27,603 nucleotides of DNA from an uncultured Lachnospiraceae bacterium (GTDB lineage Bacteria; Bacillota; Clostridia; Lachnospirales; Lachnospiraceae): the NCBI GenBank assembly GCA_910586405.1, contig CAJUII010000017.1, forward strand, positions 1 through 27,603. Direction: 5' to 3'. The position numbers and the translations under genes are program-made. Position 1 is the first letter of the stretch; every line of letters begins with the position of its first letter. Below are positions 9,442-16,967 of this stretch, piece by piece. Under the pieces are notes generated by a model. The model had not been told where the DNA came from. It worked only from the letters and a program-made list of their open reading frames with translations, and did no database searches.

Positions 9442-11313
9442 TTGGGAAATCTGGTAAGGCTTGAGGAGATCAAGTGTCCAAGCTGCGGTGCCACACTGAC
9501 GATACCAGAGAATAATACAAAGGTTGTCAAGTGTGAATACTGCGGCAGTGAATTTGTTATGAATATGGAGCCGCAAAACAATCCACCTTTGCCGCCAAAT
9601 CCAAATTGGGTGCCGATGCAGCCCAGTCAGCCGTCCTCATACACCATCTCGCCGGCGATTGTCATCTTATCGATCAGTTTATTCTTAGGATTTGCTGGGA
9701 TGCTGGGATTTTTCCGGTATCAGAGGGCGAAGGAGGTCCGAACAGAATATGCAAAGCCGTCTATCTCGTCAACGTATACGGTGCATGAGACGAAGGAAAA
9801 AGAATTTTCGGGAATGCTGGGTCAGATGGCATCGATCGTGTTTGGCAAGGAGGCGGACAGTGTGACCGAGGAGGAGCTGGCGAAGATTCAGTGGATTGCA
9901 GACCGCAGCGACATGGACAACTGTTATATGGGCTACAGCTTTGAGAATCCATTGGAGAACCCTGATGCGAAGCTGGAATGGCTGACATTTCCAGCGCGAA
10001 CGCCGACTGGCTATGAAAATTTATACAGATTAACAGGTCTGAAAAGGCTGGATACCAACAGCCGGCTTTCAAGCTGTAACCTGCAAGGGGTGCCGATCGA
10101 GTCCGTCACGGCGTATTTTGATACGTTTGGGAAGGAGGCAGAGGCGCTCGATCATCCCGCTTCGATTCGAGAGCTGACTGTCAAGGGTTCCATCGAGCAG
10201 CTTGACGGGATAGAGGCGTTCTCAAATGTCGAGCGGCTCTCGTTCAACGCCGGGGAACTGAGTGATGTGGATGCGCTCGCCGCCCTGAAGAATCTCAGAG
10301 CACTCACACTCGTAGACGCAGATATGATCAGTGATTTTTCTGTGCTTGCCACGGTCTCGAAGCTTGAAGAATTGTCTGTCGAGTCAGAGAGCCTCAAATC
10401 GCTCGAATTTCTGCAAAGAATGCCCCAGCTCAAAGGATTGGCGCTTAAGGATGGGCAGTTTTTTGACTTTCGCGGAATGGAGGCGCTAACGCACCTAGAA
10501 TGGCTCTCCATCGAAAACTGTGGCGAGCTGACAGATATGAGCGGTGTCACCTCGCTTCTCTCGCTGCGAGAGCTGACGCTAGAGAAACCCTATGACTGTC
10601 CAGAGCCGTCACTTGCAGGGCTGACAAACCTAGAGCGCCTGACCTTAAAGGGCTTTGGCTCCTGTGCGTTTCTGCCGGAGCTGACAGGCTTGGAGGAGCT
10701 GGTACTGCGCAGCTGCAATCTGCCGCCGGAGCTTGATCTTTCCGGTCTGACTAAGTTGCGGAAGCTGACGTGTACGACATATGGCAGTGACAGATCGTTG
10801 AACTTTATCAATCGTATTCATACATTGGAGGAACTCAATCTGGGCGGAATGGTGACTTATGAGGATATCTCTGCAATCTTTGCGCTGCCGCAGCTTAGAG
10901 CGCTCAACATCAGCGGCATGGAATGCGAGATTGACTTTGATAAAGTCGCGGACAACCCTTCACTGGAAATTCTTGAAATGGCGGGCATTAAGCTCTACGA
11001 AAATGTAACGATCGAGGGCGGTTATGGAATTGTCAGTATAGACTGGGATGACGTATATCTGGCAGATCATTTGGATTTTATTGCACATTTTCCGAACCTT
11101 AAGAAGCTGGATGTGGCGGATAACAAGCTGGATAATATCGACTTTGCCGCGGCGCTTACGAAGCTCGAGGAGATTGATTTCGCAGACAATTATGTGACGG
11201 ATATGCACATCCTGTCGGAGCTGCTCTCACTGCGCCAGGTAAACTGCAAGGGAAATCCAATCAGCAATCTGCGCGTTCTGGACGAGGAGCGTGTTCAGGT
11301 TATCAGTAAATAA
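9442..11313 (+). CDS. Zinc-ribbon, single-pass membrane, leucine-rich-repeat protein, 623 aa
   Basis: Three parts are visible. Residues 12-34 form a zinc ribbon, CPSC-x15-CEYC (Cys12, 15, 31, 34). A proline-rich linker leads to one membrane helix at about 71-91. The rest, from about residue 140, is a run of leucine-rich repeats of about 20-24 residues (patterns such as LxxLxxLxLxxxxLxD). With the ribbon in the cytoplasm the repeats would face outside; the topology is inferred. I prefer the TTG at 9442, since GGGAGG is 7 bases upstream. The GTG at 9424, which overlaps the previous stop as GTGA, is the alternative and adds six residues. It is translated right after the lipoprotein gene. LRR domains bind proteins, so a surface scaffold or receptor is possible, but the ligand is unknown. 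Confidence 0.85.
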   Translation: MGNLVRLEEIKCPSCGATLTIPENNTKVVKCEYCGSEFVMNMEPQNNPPLPPNPNWVPMQPSQPSSYTISPAIVILSISLFLGFAGMLGFFRYQRAKEVRTEYAKPSISSTYTVHETKEKEFSGMLGQMASIVFGKEADSVTEEELAKIQWIADRSDMDNCYMGYSFENPLENPDAKLEWLTFPARTPTGYENLYRLTGLKRLDTNSRLSSCNLQGVPIESVTAYFDTFGKEAEALDHPASIRELTVKGSIEQLDGIEAFSNVERLSFNAGELSDVDALAALKNLRALTLVDADMISDFSVLATVSKLEELSVESESLKSLEFLQRMPQLKGLALKDGQFFDFRGMEALTHLEWLSIENCGELTDMSGVTSLLSLRELTLEKPYDCPEPSLAGLTNLERLTLKGFGSCAFLPELTGLEELVLRSCNLPPELDLSGLTKLRKLTCTTYGSDRSLNFINRIHTLEELNLGGMVTYEDISAIFALPQLRALNISGMECEIDFDKVADNPSLEILEMAGIKLYENVTIEGGYGIVSIDWDDVYLADHLDFIAHFPNLKKLDVADNKLDNIDFAAALTKLEEIDFADNYVTDMHILSELLSLRQVNCKGNPISNLRVLDEERVQVISK

Positions 11314-11317
11314 AGGC

Positions 11318-11353
11318 GTATAAAAGCGACCGCATATGCGGTCGCTTTTATAC
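11318..11353. terminator. Bidirectional terminator, perfect 18-base-pair palindrome
   Basis: The 36 bases read the same on both strands, with 18-base arms meeting at 11335/11336. The arms have a GC core (GCGACCGC) and outer AAAA/TTTT tracts, giving a U-rich 3' side in either direction. It starts 4 bases after the LRR gene stop. It also includes the TAA stop of the convergent HPt gene (11348-11350), so it can end both transcripts. Confidence 0.9.
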
Positions 11354-12247
11354 AGCCATCATCTCGTCAATGTTGGAGAGGATTCCCTTCAAGGCATTGT
11401 TGAGGTCAGAATCAATCGGAAATTTTATAAGCTCATTCAAGATTGTCTTAGCTTTGTCTGTATCGTATGCTTCAAGCGCCTGAAAGGCTTCCTGAAGCTG
11501 CTCGCCCCACCGTTTTAAGGTCATGTGATTGCCGTCCTTATCGACGGCATCATTTTTTAGTCCGAGAGATTTCGCATATTCATTCAGAATACTGTACGCC
11601 TCGTCAAGTTCAAGCGAGAGCTTTTTCCAGTTGGCGCGCACCACGTCATAGCAGCCGGCGTATGCCTCGATTTCATGGAAAAATGCAGTGTCAGTCAGGG
11701 TTACAAGTCCAAGCTCGTTTGCCTTGAGGCGCAGCGTGTGCGCGTTGGCGCCGTATCGCAGCAGCGTGTCGGGCTGCATCAGATCATACAGCGAATCTTC
11801 ATACTTATCACTGTTTTGCAAAAAGGCAAGCACCAGTTCATTATAGCGCTCGACATTATGCCCCAGCCGGCTCAGTGCGTTGTCAATGTCGATGCCATGC
11901 CGGGCAAGGTAACGCATCTTGATCTTGCTGTCTGTGATCAGCGTGTCCGGGATTTGCTGCTGTAGGTGTTCCATGACCTGTTTTGCATGGTAGGCCATCA
12001 TGGAGATCTGCTGCTTCTGTGCGAGGATGCGCGCTTTCTTGTGATAGTGCCACACGGCTGCCCATAGAAAGAGCGCTGTCGGGAAAATCCATAGAAGGGA
12101 CCACAGCGCTGCGCGCGGCAGGGCGCCGAGCAGGCACAGCAGAAAAATGAGAAGAGACACGCCGCCCATGGCGGTCAGCCAGATCAGCGCCGAGCAGTCA
12201 ATCAGGTGTTTTAGTTCATCAAACATTCGGTTTTCAGTGTGGTTCAT
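11348..12247 (-). CDS. Two-helix membrane protein with putative HPt (histidine phosphotransfer) domain, 299 aa
   Basis: Two hydrophobic helices at about 20-41 and 45-66 form a hairpin that anchors the protein, leaving the rest in the cytoplasm. Residues about 115-215 resemble an HPt domain. The entry GIDIDNALSRLGHNVERYNELVLAFL is like those of Lachnospiraceae HPt modules. It is followed by a helix carrying AHTLRLKANELG, with His170 in the place of the phospho-accepting histidine. The usual Lys at H+3 is Arg, and the usual small residue at H+4 is Leu, which is odd because that side meets the response regulator. The C-terminal 80 residues are helical with no recognised motif. AAAGGATAC precedes the ATG. 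No kinase or regulator gene is nearby. HPt is my reading by pattern, not a database result. Confidence 0.75.
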   Translation of the reverse strand: MNHTENRMFDELKHLIDCSALIWLTAMGGVSLLIFLLCLLGALPRAALWSLLWIFPTALFLWAAVWHYHKKARILAQKQQISMMAYHAKQVMEHLQQQIPDTLITDSKIKMRYLARHGIDIDNALSRLGHNVERYNELVLAFLQNSDKYEDSLYDLMQPDTLLRYGANAHTLRLKANELGLVTLTDTAFFHEIEAYAGCYDVVRANWKKLSLELDEAYSILNEYAKSLGLKNDAVDKDGNHMTLKRWGEQLQEAFQALEAYDTDKAKTILNELIKFPIDSDLNNALKGILSNIDEMMAV

Positions 12248-12435
12248 AATATGTATCCTTTCGCGCGGTTCGTGTATATTTTAGAACACTTTTGTATTAT
12301 CTACATCTATACTAACACATTTTTGCGCGTGAAAAAAGAGGGAAAACGGATTCGGCAGAAAAAGGAAGTGGATTTCATTCCTATCCGAAAGTTTTTGTGT
12401 TATGATAAGGATACACAATATTGAAATTCTAAAAG

Positions 12436-13032
12436 CTACTTTTCTCCGCGATATCGGCGAAACTCCGGCATACTGAGGAGCCGCGACACAAAGGTGAGTG
12501 TGAAGAACAATATAACTGTGTCAATCGGCAGCATGATGAGATTCTTGACAACGCGCGCGGGCAGAATCGCCATAAAAGCGTTTCCGTTCATGACAGCGAG
12601 CCACAGTGTGTTGAGTCCGCAGTTTACGATGACTTTTGTCAACAATTCTGCTATAAAGATGCGCCAGAGCTTGACAGGTTTTTTGTAAAGGATGGAGCCG
12701 TAGATCACACCTGCCACCATGACGTTGAAGGTGTAGCCAAAGAAGAACGCGCCCCCGTCGGGCTTTAACAGGTATTTGAGGATGTCCAGTGTGGCGCCGA
12801 ACACGGCACCGACGCAGGGGCCGAACAGGTACTCGACCACGCGGTTTGGCAGACCGGAGAAACCGATGCGGATGTTGGGCGTGATAAAGATGGACGTGGT
12901 GTAGTTGAGCACGACAGCCAGCGCCGCCAGCAGACCGCACAGGACGAGATTGTGCGTGACTCTGAGCTCCTTGAAGCCGCCGACGTACCGCTCTGAGTAA
13001 AGTTTTGAGTAAGGTTTCCTGATTTTTTGCAT
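12436..13032 (-). CDS. folT: Folate ECF transporter S component, 198 aa
   Basis: A small membrane protein that binds folate and works with the shared EcfA/EcfA'/EcfT energising module, which is not in this window. It has about six hydrophobic segments. S-component features include NYTTSIFITPNIRIGFSGLP near helix 2, and FGPCVGAVFGATLDILKYL followed by GGAFFFGYTFNVMVAG, as in the folate family. The start is the ATG at 13032, where AAAGGAGG lies 8 bases upstream. The frame stays open to 13416, but that part overlaps the riboswitch and promoter and does not resemble protein. The THF riboswitch ahead of it supports the folate assignment. No convincing terminator follows the stop. Confidence 0.95.
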   Translation of the reverse strand: MQKIRKPYSKLYSERYVGGFKELRVTHNLVLCGLLAALAVVLNYTTSIFITPNIRIGFSGLPNRVVEYLFGPCVGAVFGATLDILKYLLKPDGGAFFFGYTFNVMVAGVIYGSILYKKPVKLWRIFIAELLTKVIVNCGLNTLWLAVMNGNAFMAILPARVVKNLIMLPIDTVILFFTLTFVSRLLSMPEFRRYRGEK

Positions 13033-13117
13033 AAAATAAGCCTCCTTTATGCAGCAACCTGAAACTACACAAATGAGACGTAAGAAAAGTAAGAAAATCT
13101 TAACAGCCAAATATGTA

Positions 13118-13249
13118 GCAGCGGGATGCGAACCTCGTATCGCAAGACAGACTTGGCATTTGGTCTTTTTCGTCCCTGTGACAACTCCCTGTTCACAAGG
13201 CACTGCAAGGAATCGAATCATATTCCTAACGCACGCGGTTCTACTCTGC
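13118..13249 (-). ncRNA. Tetrahydrofolate (THF) riboswitch upstream of folT
   Basis: Read on the minus strand. The element opens GCAGAGTAG (13249-13241) and closes CGCATCCCGCTGC (ending 13118), so P1 is GCAG/CTGC. P2 pairs GAACC (13241-13237) with GGTTC (13134-13130). P3 pairs CCTTGTGA (13200-13193) with TCACAGGG (13181-13174) around the loop ACAGGGAGTTG, and ACGAA follows. AGAGTAG, the GGGA..GT loop, ACGAA and GCATCC are the conserved blocks of the class I THF riboswitch as I know it. An extra hairpin (AGGAAT/ATTCCT, 13225-13206) sits between P2 and P3. The element ends about 85 bases before the folT start. In this class ligand normally lowers translation of folate transport genes. Confidence 0.88.
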
Positions 13250-13324
13250 ATGATGAAATGAATTTGACAGAACGGTTCAACACGGATTTGCCGCCGCTGA
13301 ACGACGTTCTTTAGTAACAATCGA

Positions 13325-13353
13325 ACTATACAACATTTTGCAGAAATTGTAAA
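13325..13353 (-). promoter_or_regulatory. Sigma-A promoter for folT
   Basis: On the minus strand TTTACA (13353-13348), 17 bases, then TATAGT (13330-13325). Transcription would begin about 13318, some 70 bases before the THF riboswitch, so the whole aptamer lies in the leader. It faces away from the restriction-operon promoter at 13395-13424. Confidence 0.8.
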
Positions 13354-13394
13354 GAAAAAACATTGATTTTTGAAAGAAAAAATTCTGAAACAGC

Positions 13395-13424
13395 TTGCAG
13401 AACTAATGTTTTGCATGATACAAT
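13395..13424 (+). promoter_or_regulatory. Sigma-A promoter for the restriction-modification operon
   Basis: TTGCAG (13395-13400), 18 bases, then TACAAT (13419-13424), with a TGA extension of the -10 (13416-13418). It is about 43 bases before the ATG of the membrane Mrr-like gene and is the only good promoter found before the four-gene run to 19357. Confidence 0.7.
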
Positions 13425-13466
13425 GTTATTGTTTCATGCAAAAGATTCACAGATGAGGAAGAGGAA

Positions 13467-13928
13467 ATGGAATCACAAATGATAACACAAGTATTGGAAT
13501 TGCTGGCAATCATAGCTGGAATTGTGCTGGTCGTGGCAGTGGGCGTGTTGGTCTGCAAGCGCTATCGGAAATATGCGTGGACGCGGGAACGCGATCATAT
13601 GGATGGTTTTGACTTTGAATATTATTGTGCGGATCTGCTCGCGGCAAATGGTTTTGTCGATGTGAAGGTCACGCGCAGCAGCGGGGATTATGGCGTGGAT
13701 ATCCTAGCGGAGAAGGACGGCGTGACCTACGCGATACAGTGCAAGCGCTACACGGGGCTTGTGGGCATCAAGGCGGTGCAGGAAGCCTACTCAGGCAAGG
13801 ATTACTATGACAGAATGGTCGGCGCGGTGCTGACCAACCAGTATTTTACCAAATCCGCCGTGCAGGCGGCGCGCAAGCTCAAGATTCTCTTGTGGGACAG
13901 GGATTACTTGCAGTCGATGGAACAGTGA
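13467..13928 (+). CDS. Membrane-anchored Mrr-type restriction endonuclease, 153 aa
   Basis: Residues about 7-30 form one hydrophobic helix followed by KRYRKYAWTRER, so by the positive-inside rule the rest faces the cytoplasm. Residues about 47-150 are an Mrr_cat-type PD-(D/E)XK domain. It shows FDFEYYCADLLAANGF, then TRSSGDYGVDIL with Asp78, then YAIQCKRY with the Gln91-x-Lys93 pair that replaces E-x-K in this family. A later VLTNQYFTKSA is also family-typical. The active site therefore looks complete. GAGGAAGAGG precedes the ATG. It is the first gene of the run and lies 13 bases before the type IIG gene, whose ribosome site overlaps this stop. Mrr relatives cut modified DNA; whether this one cuts, and what, cannot be told. 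There is no DNA-binding winged helix as in classical Mrr. Confidence 0.88.
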   Translation: MESQMITQVLELLAIIAGIVLVVAVGVLVCKRYRKYAWTRERDHMDGFDFEYYCADLLAANGFVDVKVTRSSGDYGVDILAEKDGVTYAIQCKRYTGLVGIKAVQEAYSGKDYYDRMVGAVLTNQYFTKSAVQAARKLKILLWDRDYLQSMEQ

Positions 13929-13941
13929 GGAGCAGACAAAG

Positions 13942-16900
13942 ATGAATCAGGCGACAATCAATCGAAATAGGCTAAATCAGCTCGTGGACAAATACCGGAA
14001 ATACCAAGCGTACTACCACGACAACAAAAATGCATACAATGAGACGGAGTGCAGGGACGAGTATATCAGCCCCTTGCTGGAATGTCTGGGATGGGATGTT
14101 CAGAATGCGAGGGGGACACTGCCGCAGTACAAGGAAGTTGTGGTAGAAAAATTTTCCAACAGCGCAGAGCGGCCTGATTACACACTGACCCTGAATGGGG
14201 TGTCGAAGATCTTTGTCGAGGCAAAGAAGCCAAGTGTGAATATTCTGATCGAGACAGAACCCGCTATGCAGGCGCGCAGATATGGATGGAATGCCAAACA
14301 TGCAATCTCAGTTTTGACGAATTTTGAGTATTTGCTCATCTATGACACGACGAACCAGCCGCAGGAGAGCGATGACGCGAGAACCTCCCTGTACCGCAAA
14401 TACCATTTTGAGGAGTATGTCGAAAAAGTACAGGAGATTGGAGAACTGATCTCCCGCGAAAGTGTCTACAGCGGCTGCTTTGATCAGCTTGTGGAGCAAA
14501 GCTTTGCGCGAAGCGGCAGACACAGCACAGAGATTGACGAGACGTTTTTAAAGCAGATGAATGCATGGCGGCTACAGCTTGGCGTGGAGCTTTATGCGAA
14601 GTACAAAGATCTGCGCGTGCTGAATGACATCGTTCAGGATTTTATTAACCAGATCATTTTCATACGAATCTGCGAGGACAGAAAGCTGCCGCTGTACAAA
14701 CGCTTATATGAAATGATTACGGACAAGGCGCAGTTGCAGAAGGCTTTGACGGATACGTTTCAGGAGGCGGATAAGAGATACAACTCGGGACTTTTCAAGA
14801 ATAAATATCTGAATGAATATCCCATTTTTGATTTGAACAGCGACAGCATTTATGATATGATTGATTCACTGTATTATCCCAAGACGCCCTATCTGTTTAC
14901 GATCATCAAACCAGACATTTTAGGAAAGATTTATGAATCGTTTTTGACGGAGCGACTGACTGTGTCAGAGGGGATGGTTTGTCTTGCCAAAAAGAGTGAA
15001 TACCAGTATAAATCAGTAGTCAGTACACCGGTCGAGATTGTGAAATATATGGTAAAAAACACGCTTGAGCCCATTTGCATAAACAGGAGCCCGGAGGCGC
15101 TCAGACAGCTGAAAATTATAGATATTGCGTGCGGCTCCGGGGTGTTTCTGCAAGAGGCGTACCAGTATTTGATCGATTACAGTGTGAGATGGTATGAGGA
15201 GCACGATCCAGCCTATTTGCTCGAATTGGACAATGGCAGAAAAAAGCTGCCGCTCGAGGATAAGAAGCGGCTGTTGCTGGACTGTATATTTGGCGTTGAT
15301 ATTGACCTGCATGCTGTGGAGGTGAGCAAGTTCTCGCTGCTGCTCAAACTGATTGAGGATGAGACGCTGCCTTCCGTCAAGGGGGCAAACCCCATTTTGC
15401 CGGATTTATCTGCGAATTTGCAGACAGGCAATGCACTGATTGAGCGGGCAGACCTTAAGGATATGGCGGTGTCCGTCGAGGAATTGATTGACATGGCGCC
15501 CTTTGACTGGAGTGACATCAACCACGGTCAAAAGTTCGATGTGGTTCTTGGGAATCCGCCGTATGTCAAGACGGAGGATATGCACCTCCTGTCGGGTGAT
15601 ACAGAGTTTGCACTCTATAAAAACAAGTATCAGAGCGCATATAAGCAGTATGACAAGTATTTTTTGTTTACGGAAAAGGCAATGTCGCTGCTCAAGGACA
15701 ATGGCGTGCTGTGCTATATTATCCCCAATAAATTTTATAAGATTGCAGCGGGACAGGAGCTTCGGAAACTGCTCTGCCAAAACGTATATTCGATTGACGA
15801 CTTTGGGGATGCGCAGCTTTTTCCAGATAAGACGATCTACAGTGCGATTGTGACCGCGGGGAAACAAAAGTGTACAGACCTGCGATATTCGCATATCAAC
15901 ACGGCGGCAGACCTGTGGATTGGGAAGAACGTTGAGAGTATTGTCCTCAAAAATGAGGATTTGTCCAAGGAGCCGTGGTGCCTGTCGTCGGACATCGGAT
16001 TTATGCGGATGCTGAACAACATACAGAAGAAATCGGTGCCGCTGTCCGAGGTGGCAGAGGTATTAAATGGCATTCAGACCAGCGCCGAGAGACCAGAGCG
16101 GTTCTCGGATAAAAAGGAAGTCTACTGGTTTTCCAATGCGTGTATTGAGTCGGAGGATGATTCCTTCCTCTACATCAACCGGTATGATCATCAATACCGC
16201 ATTGAGAAGTCGATTCTAAAGCCGTATTTTAAACCGACGAAGGCGGCTGAAAAAGGAATGGATACCTATTCTTTATTAAGTACCGATAAAAGGATTATTT
16301 TTCCCTATGATGCGGAGGGAAAATTGTATGATATCCAGCTCATGAGAGCGAACTACCCAGGCACGTTTGCGTATCTTTCGGACTGCTATGACAGGCTGGT
16401 GCCAAGATGCCTGAACCATGGCATTGGAAGGGATGTGCCCGATGCGACGCCCGATACATGGTATAAATATGGGCGGACACAGGCTTTGACAGCGTTTGTC
16501 AACACGCCCAAGCTGATCGTCCGTGTGCTGAGCAAGGAGCCAATGTATGCGTATGATGACCAGGACATGCTGATCGCGTCCGGCGGGACCGCAGGATACT
16601 GCGCGGTCGAGCAGTCTGCAAAGAGCTGCTATGCGTTGGAGTACATCCAGGCGTGGCTTGCACATCCGTATACTGAGCGGATTTTTCAGATACAGGGCAG
16701 TGATTTTGAGAATGGATTTACGGCGCGGGGGACGTTTCTGCTCAAAAAGCTTCCTTTTGTCCTGCTGGACTGGGCGGACGCAAAACAAAAAGAATTGTAT
16801 GAGGAAGTGGTTGCAGATGCGCGCAGGATTTATACACTCAATCAGGAGATACGGCTGCGGCCGGATAAGACTTCCAGGACAATCTTGGAGAAGGAGAAGC

Positions 16901-16959
16901 AAAAGTTAGTTCGAGAGATTCAAGCGCTGATCACGAAGGTATATGAACAGGATTTTTAG
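13942..16959 (+). CDS. Type IIG restriction enzyme, fused nuclease/adenine methylase/specificity protein, 1005 aa
   Basis: One chain carries cutting, methylation and DNA recognition. The N-terminus has a type I HsdR-like PD-(D/E)XK site: RPDY with Asp79, then FVEAKK with Glu93 and Lys95. The N6-adenine methylase (Eco57I/TaqI class) has motif I DIACGSG at 394-400 and motif IV NPPY at 538-541. The C-terminal third fits a TaqI_C-like target recognition region, ending in a Lys/Glu-rich helix. Length and layout match Eco57I-type RM proteins (about 1000 residues). The start is the ATG after GAGGAGC. The next gene begins 8 bases after the stop, with its ribosome site overlapping that stop. All three catalytic sites look intact. 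The DNA target cannot be predicted by eye. Confidence 0.9.
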   Translation: MNQATINRNRLNQLVDKYRKYQAYYHDNKNAYNETECRDEYISPLLECLGWDVQNARGTLPQYKEVVVEKFSNSAERPDYTLTLNGVSKIFVEAKKPSVNILIETEPAMQARRYGWNAKHAISVLTNFEYLLIYDTTNQPQESDDARTSLYRKYHFEEYVEKVQEIGELISRESVYSGCFDQLVEQSFARSGRHSTEIDETFLKQMNAWRLQLGVELYAKYKDLRVLNDIVQDFINQIIFIRICEDRKLPLYKRLYEMITDKAQLQKALTDTFQEADKRYNSGLFKNKYLNEYPIFDLNSDSIYDMIDSLYYPKTPYLFTIIKPDILGKIYESFLTERLTVSEGMVCLAKKSEYQYKSVVSTPVEIVKYMVKNTLEPICINRSPEALRQLKIIDIACGSGVFLQEAYQYLIDYSVRWYEEHDPAYLLELDNGRKKLPLEDKKRLLLDCIFGVDIDLHAVEVSKFSLLLKLIEDETLPSVKGANPILPDLSANLQTGNALIERADLKDMAVSVEELIDMAPFDWSDINHGQKFDVVLGNPPYVKTEDMHLLSGDTEFALYKNKYQSAYKQYDKYFLFTEKAMSLLKDNGVLCYIIPNKFYKIAAGQELRKLLCQNVYSIDDFGDAQLFPDKTIYSAIVTAGKQKCTDLRYSHINTAADLWIGKNVESIVLKNEDLSKEPWCLSSDIGFMRMLNNIQKKSVPLSEVAEVLNGIQTSAERPERFSDKKEVYWFSNACIESEDDSFLYINRYDHQYRIEKSILKPYFKPTKAAEKGMDTYSLLSTDKRIIFPYDAEGKLYDIQLMRANYPGTFAYLSDCYDRLVPRCLNHGIGRDVPDATPDTWYKYGRTQALTAFVNTPKLIVRVLSKEPMYAYDDQDMLIASGGTAGYCAVEQSAKSCYALEYIQAWLAHPYTERIFQIQGSDFENGFTARGTFLLKKLPFVLLDWADAKQKELYEEVVADARRIYTLNQEIRLRPDKTSRTILEKEKQKLVREIQALITKVYEQDF

Positions 16960-16967
16960 GGGACAGT

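Noticed and set aside
12239..12424. 61-codon open frame on the plus strand between the HPt gene and folT
   Set aside because: It overlaps the HPt gene start, has no ribosome site and no recognisable protein pattern; the intergenic stretch of 188 bases holds nothing else I can support.
13033..13416. N-terminal extension of folT by 128 codons
   Set aside because: The stretch contains the THF riboswitch and promoter; a perfect AAAGGAGG sits 8 bases before the ATG at 13032.
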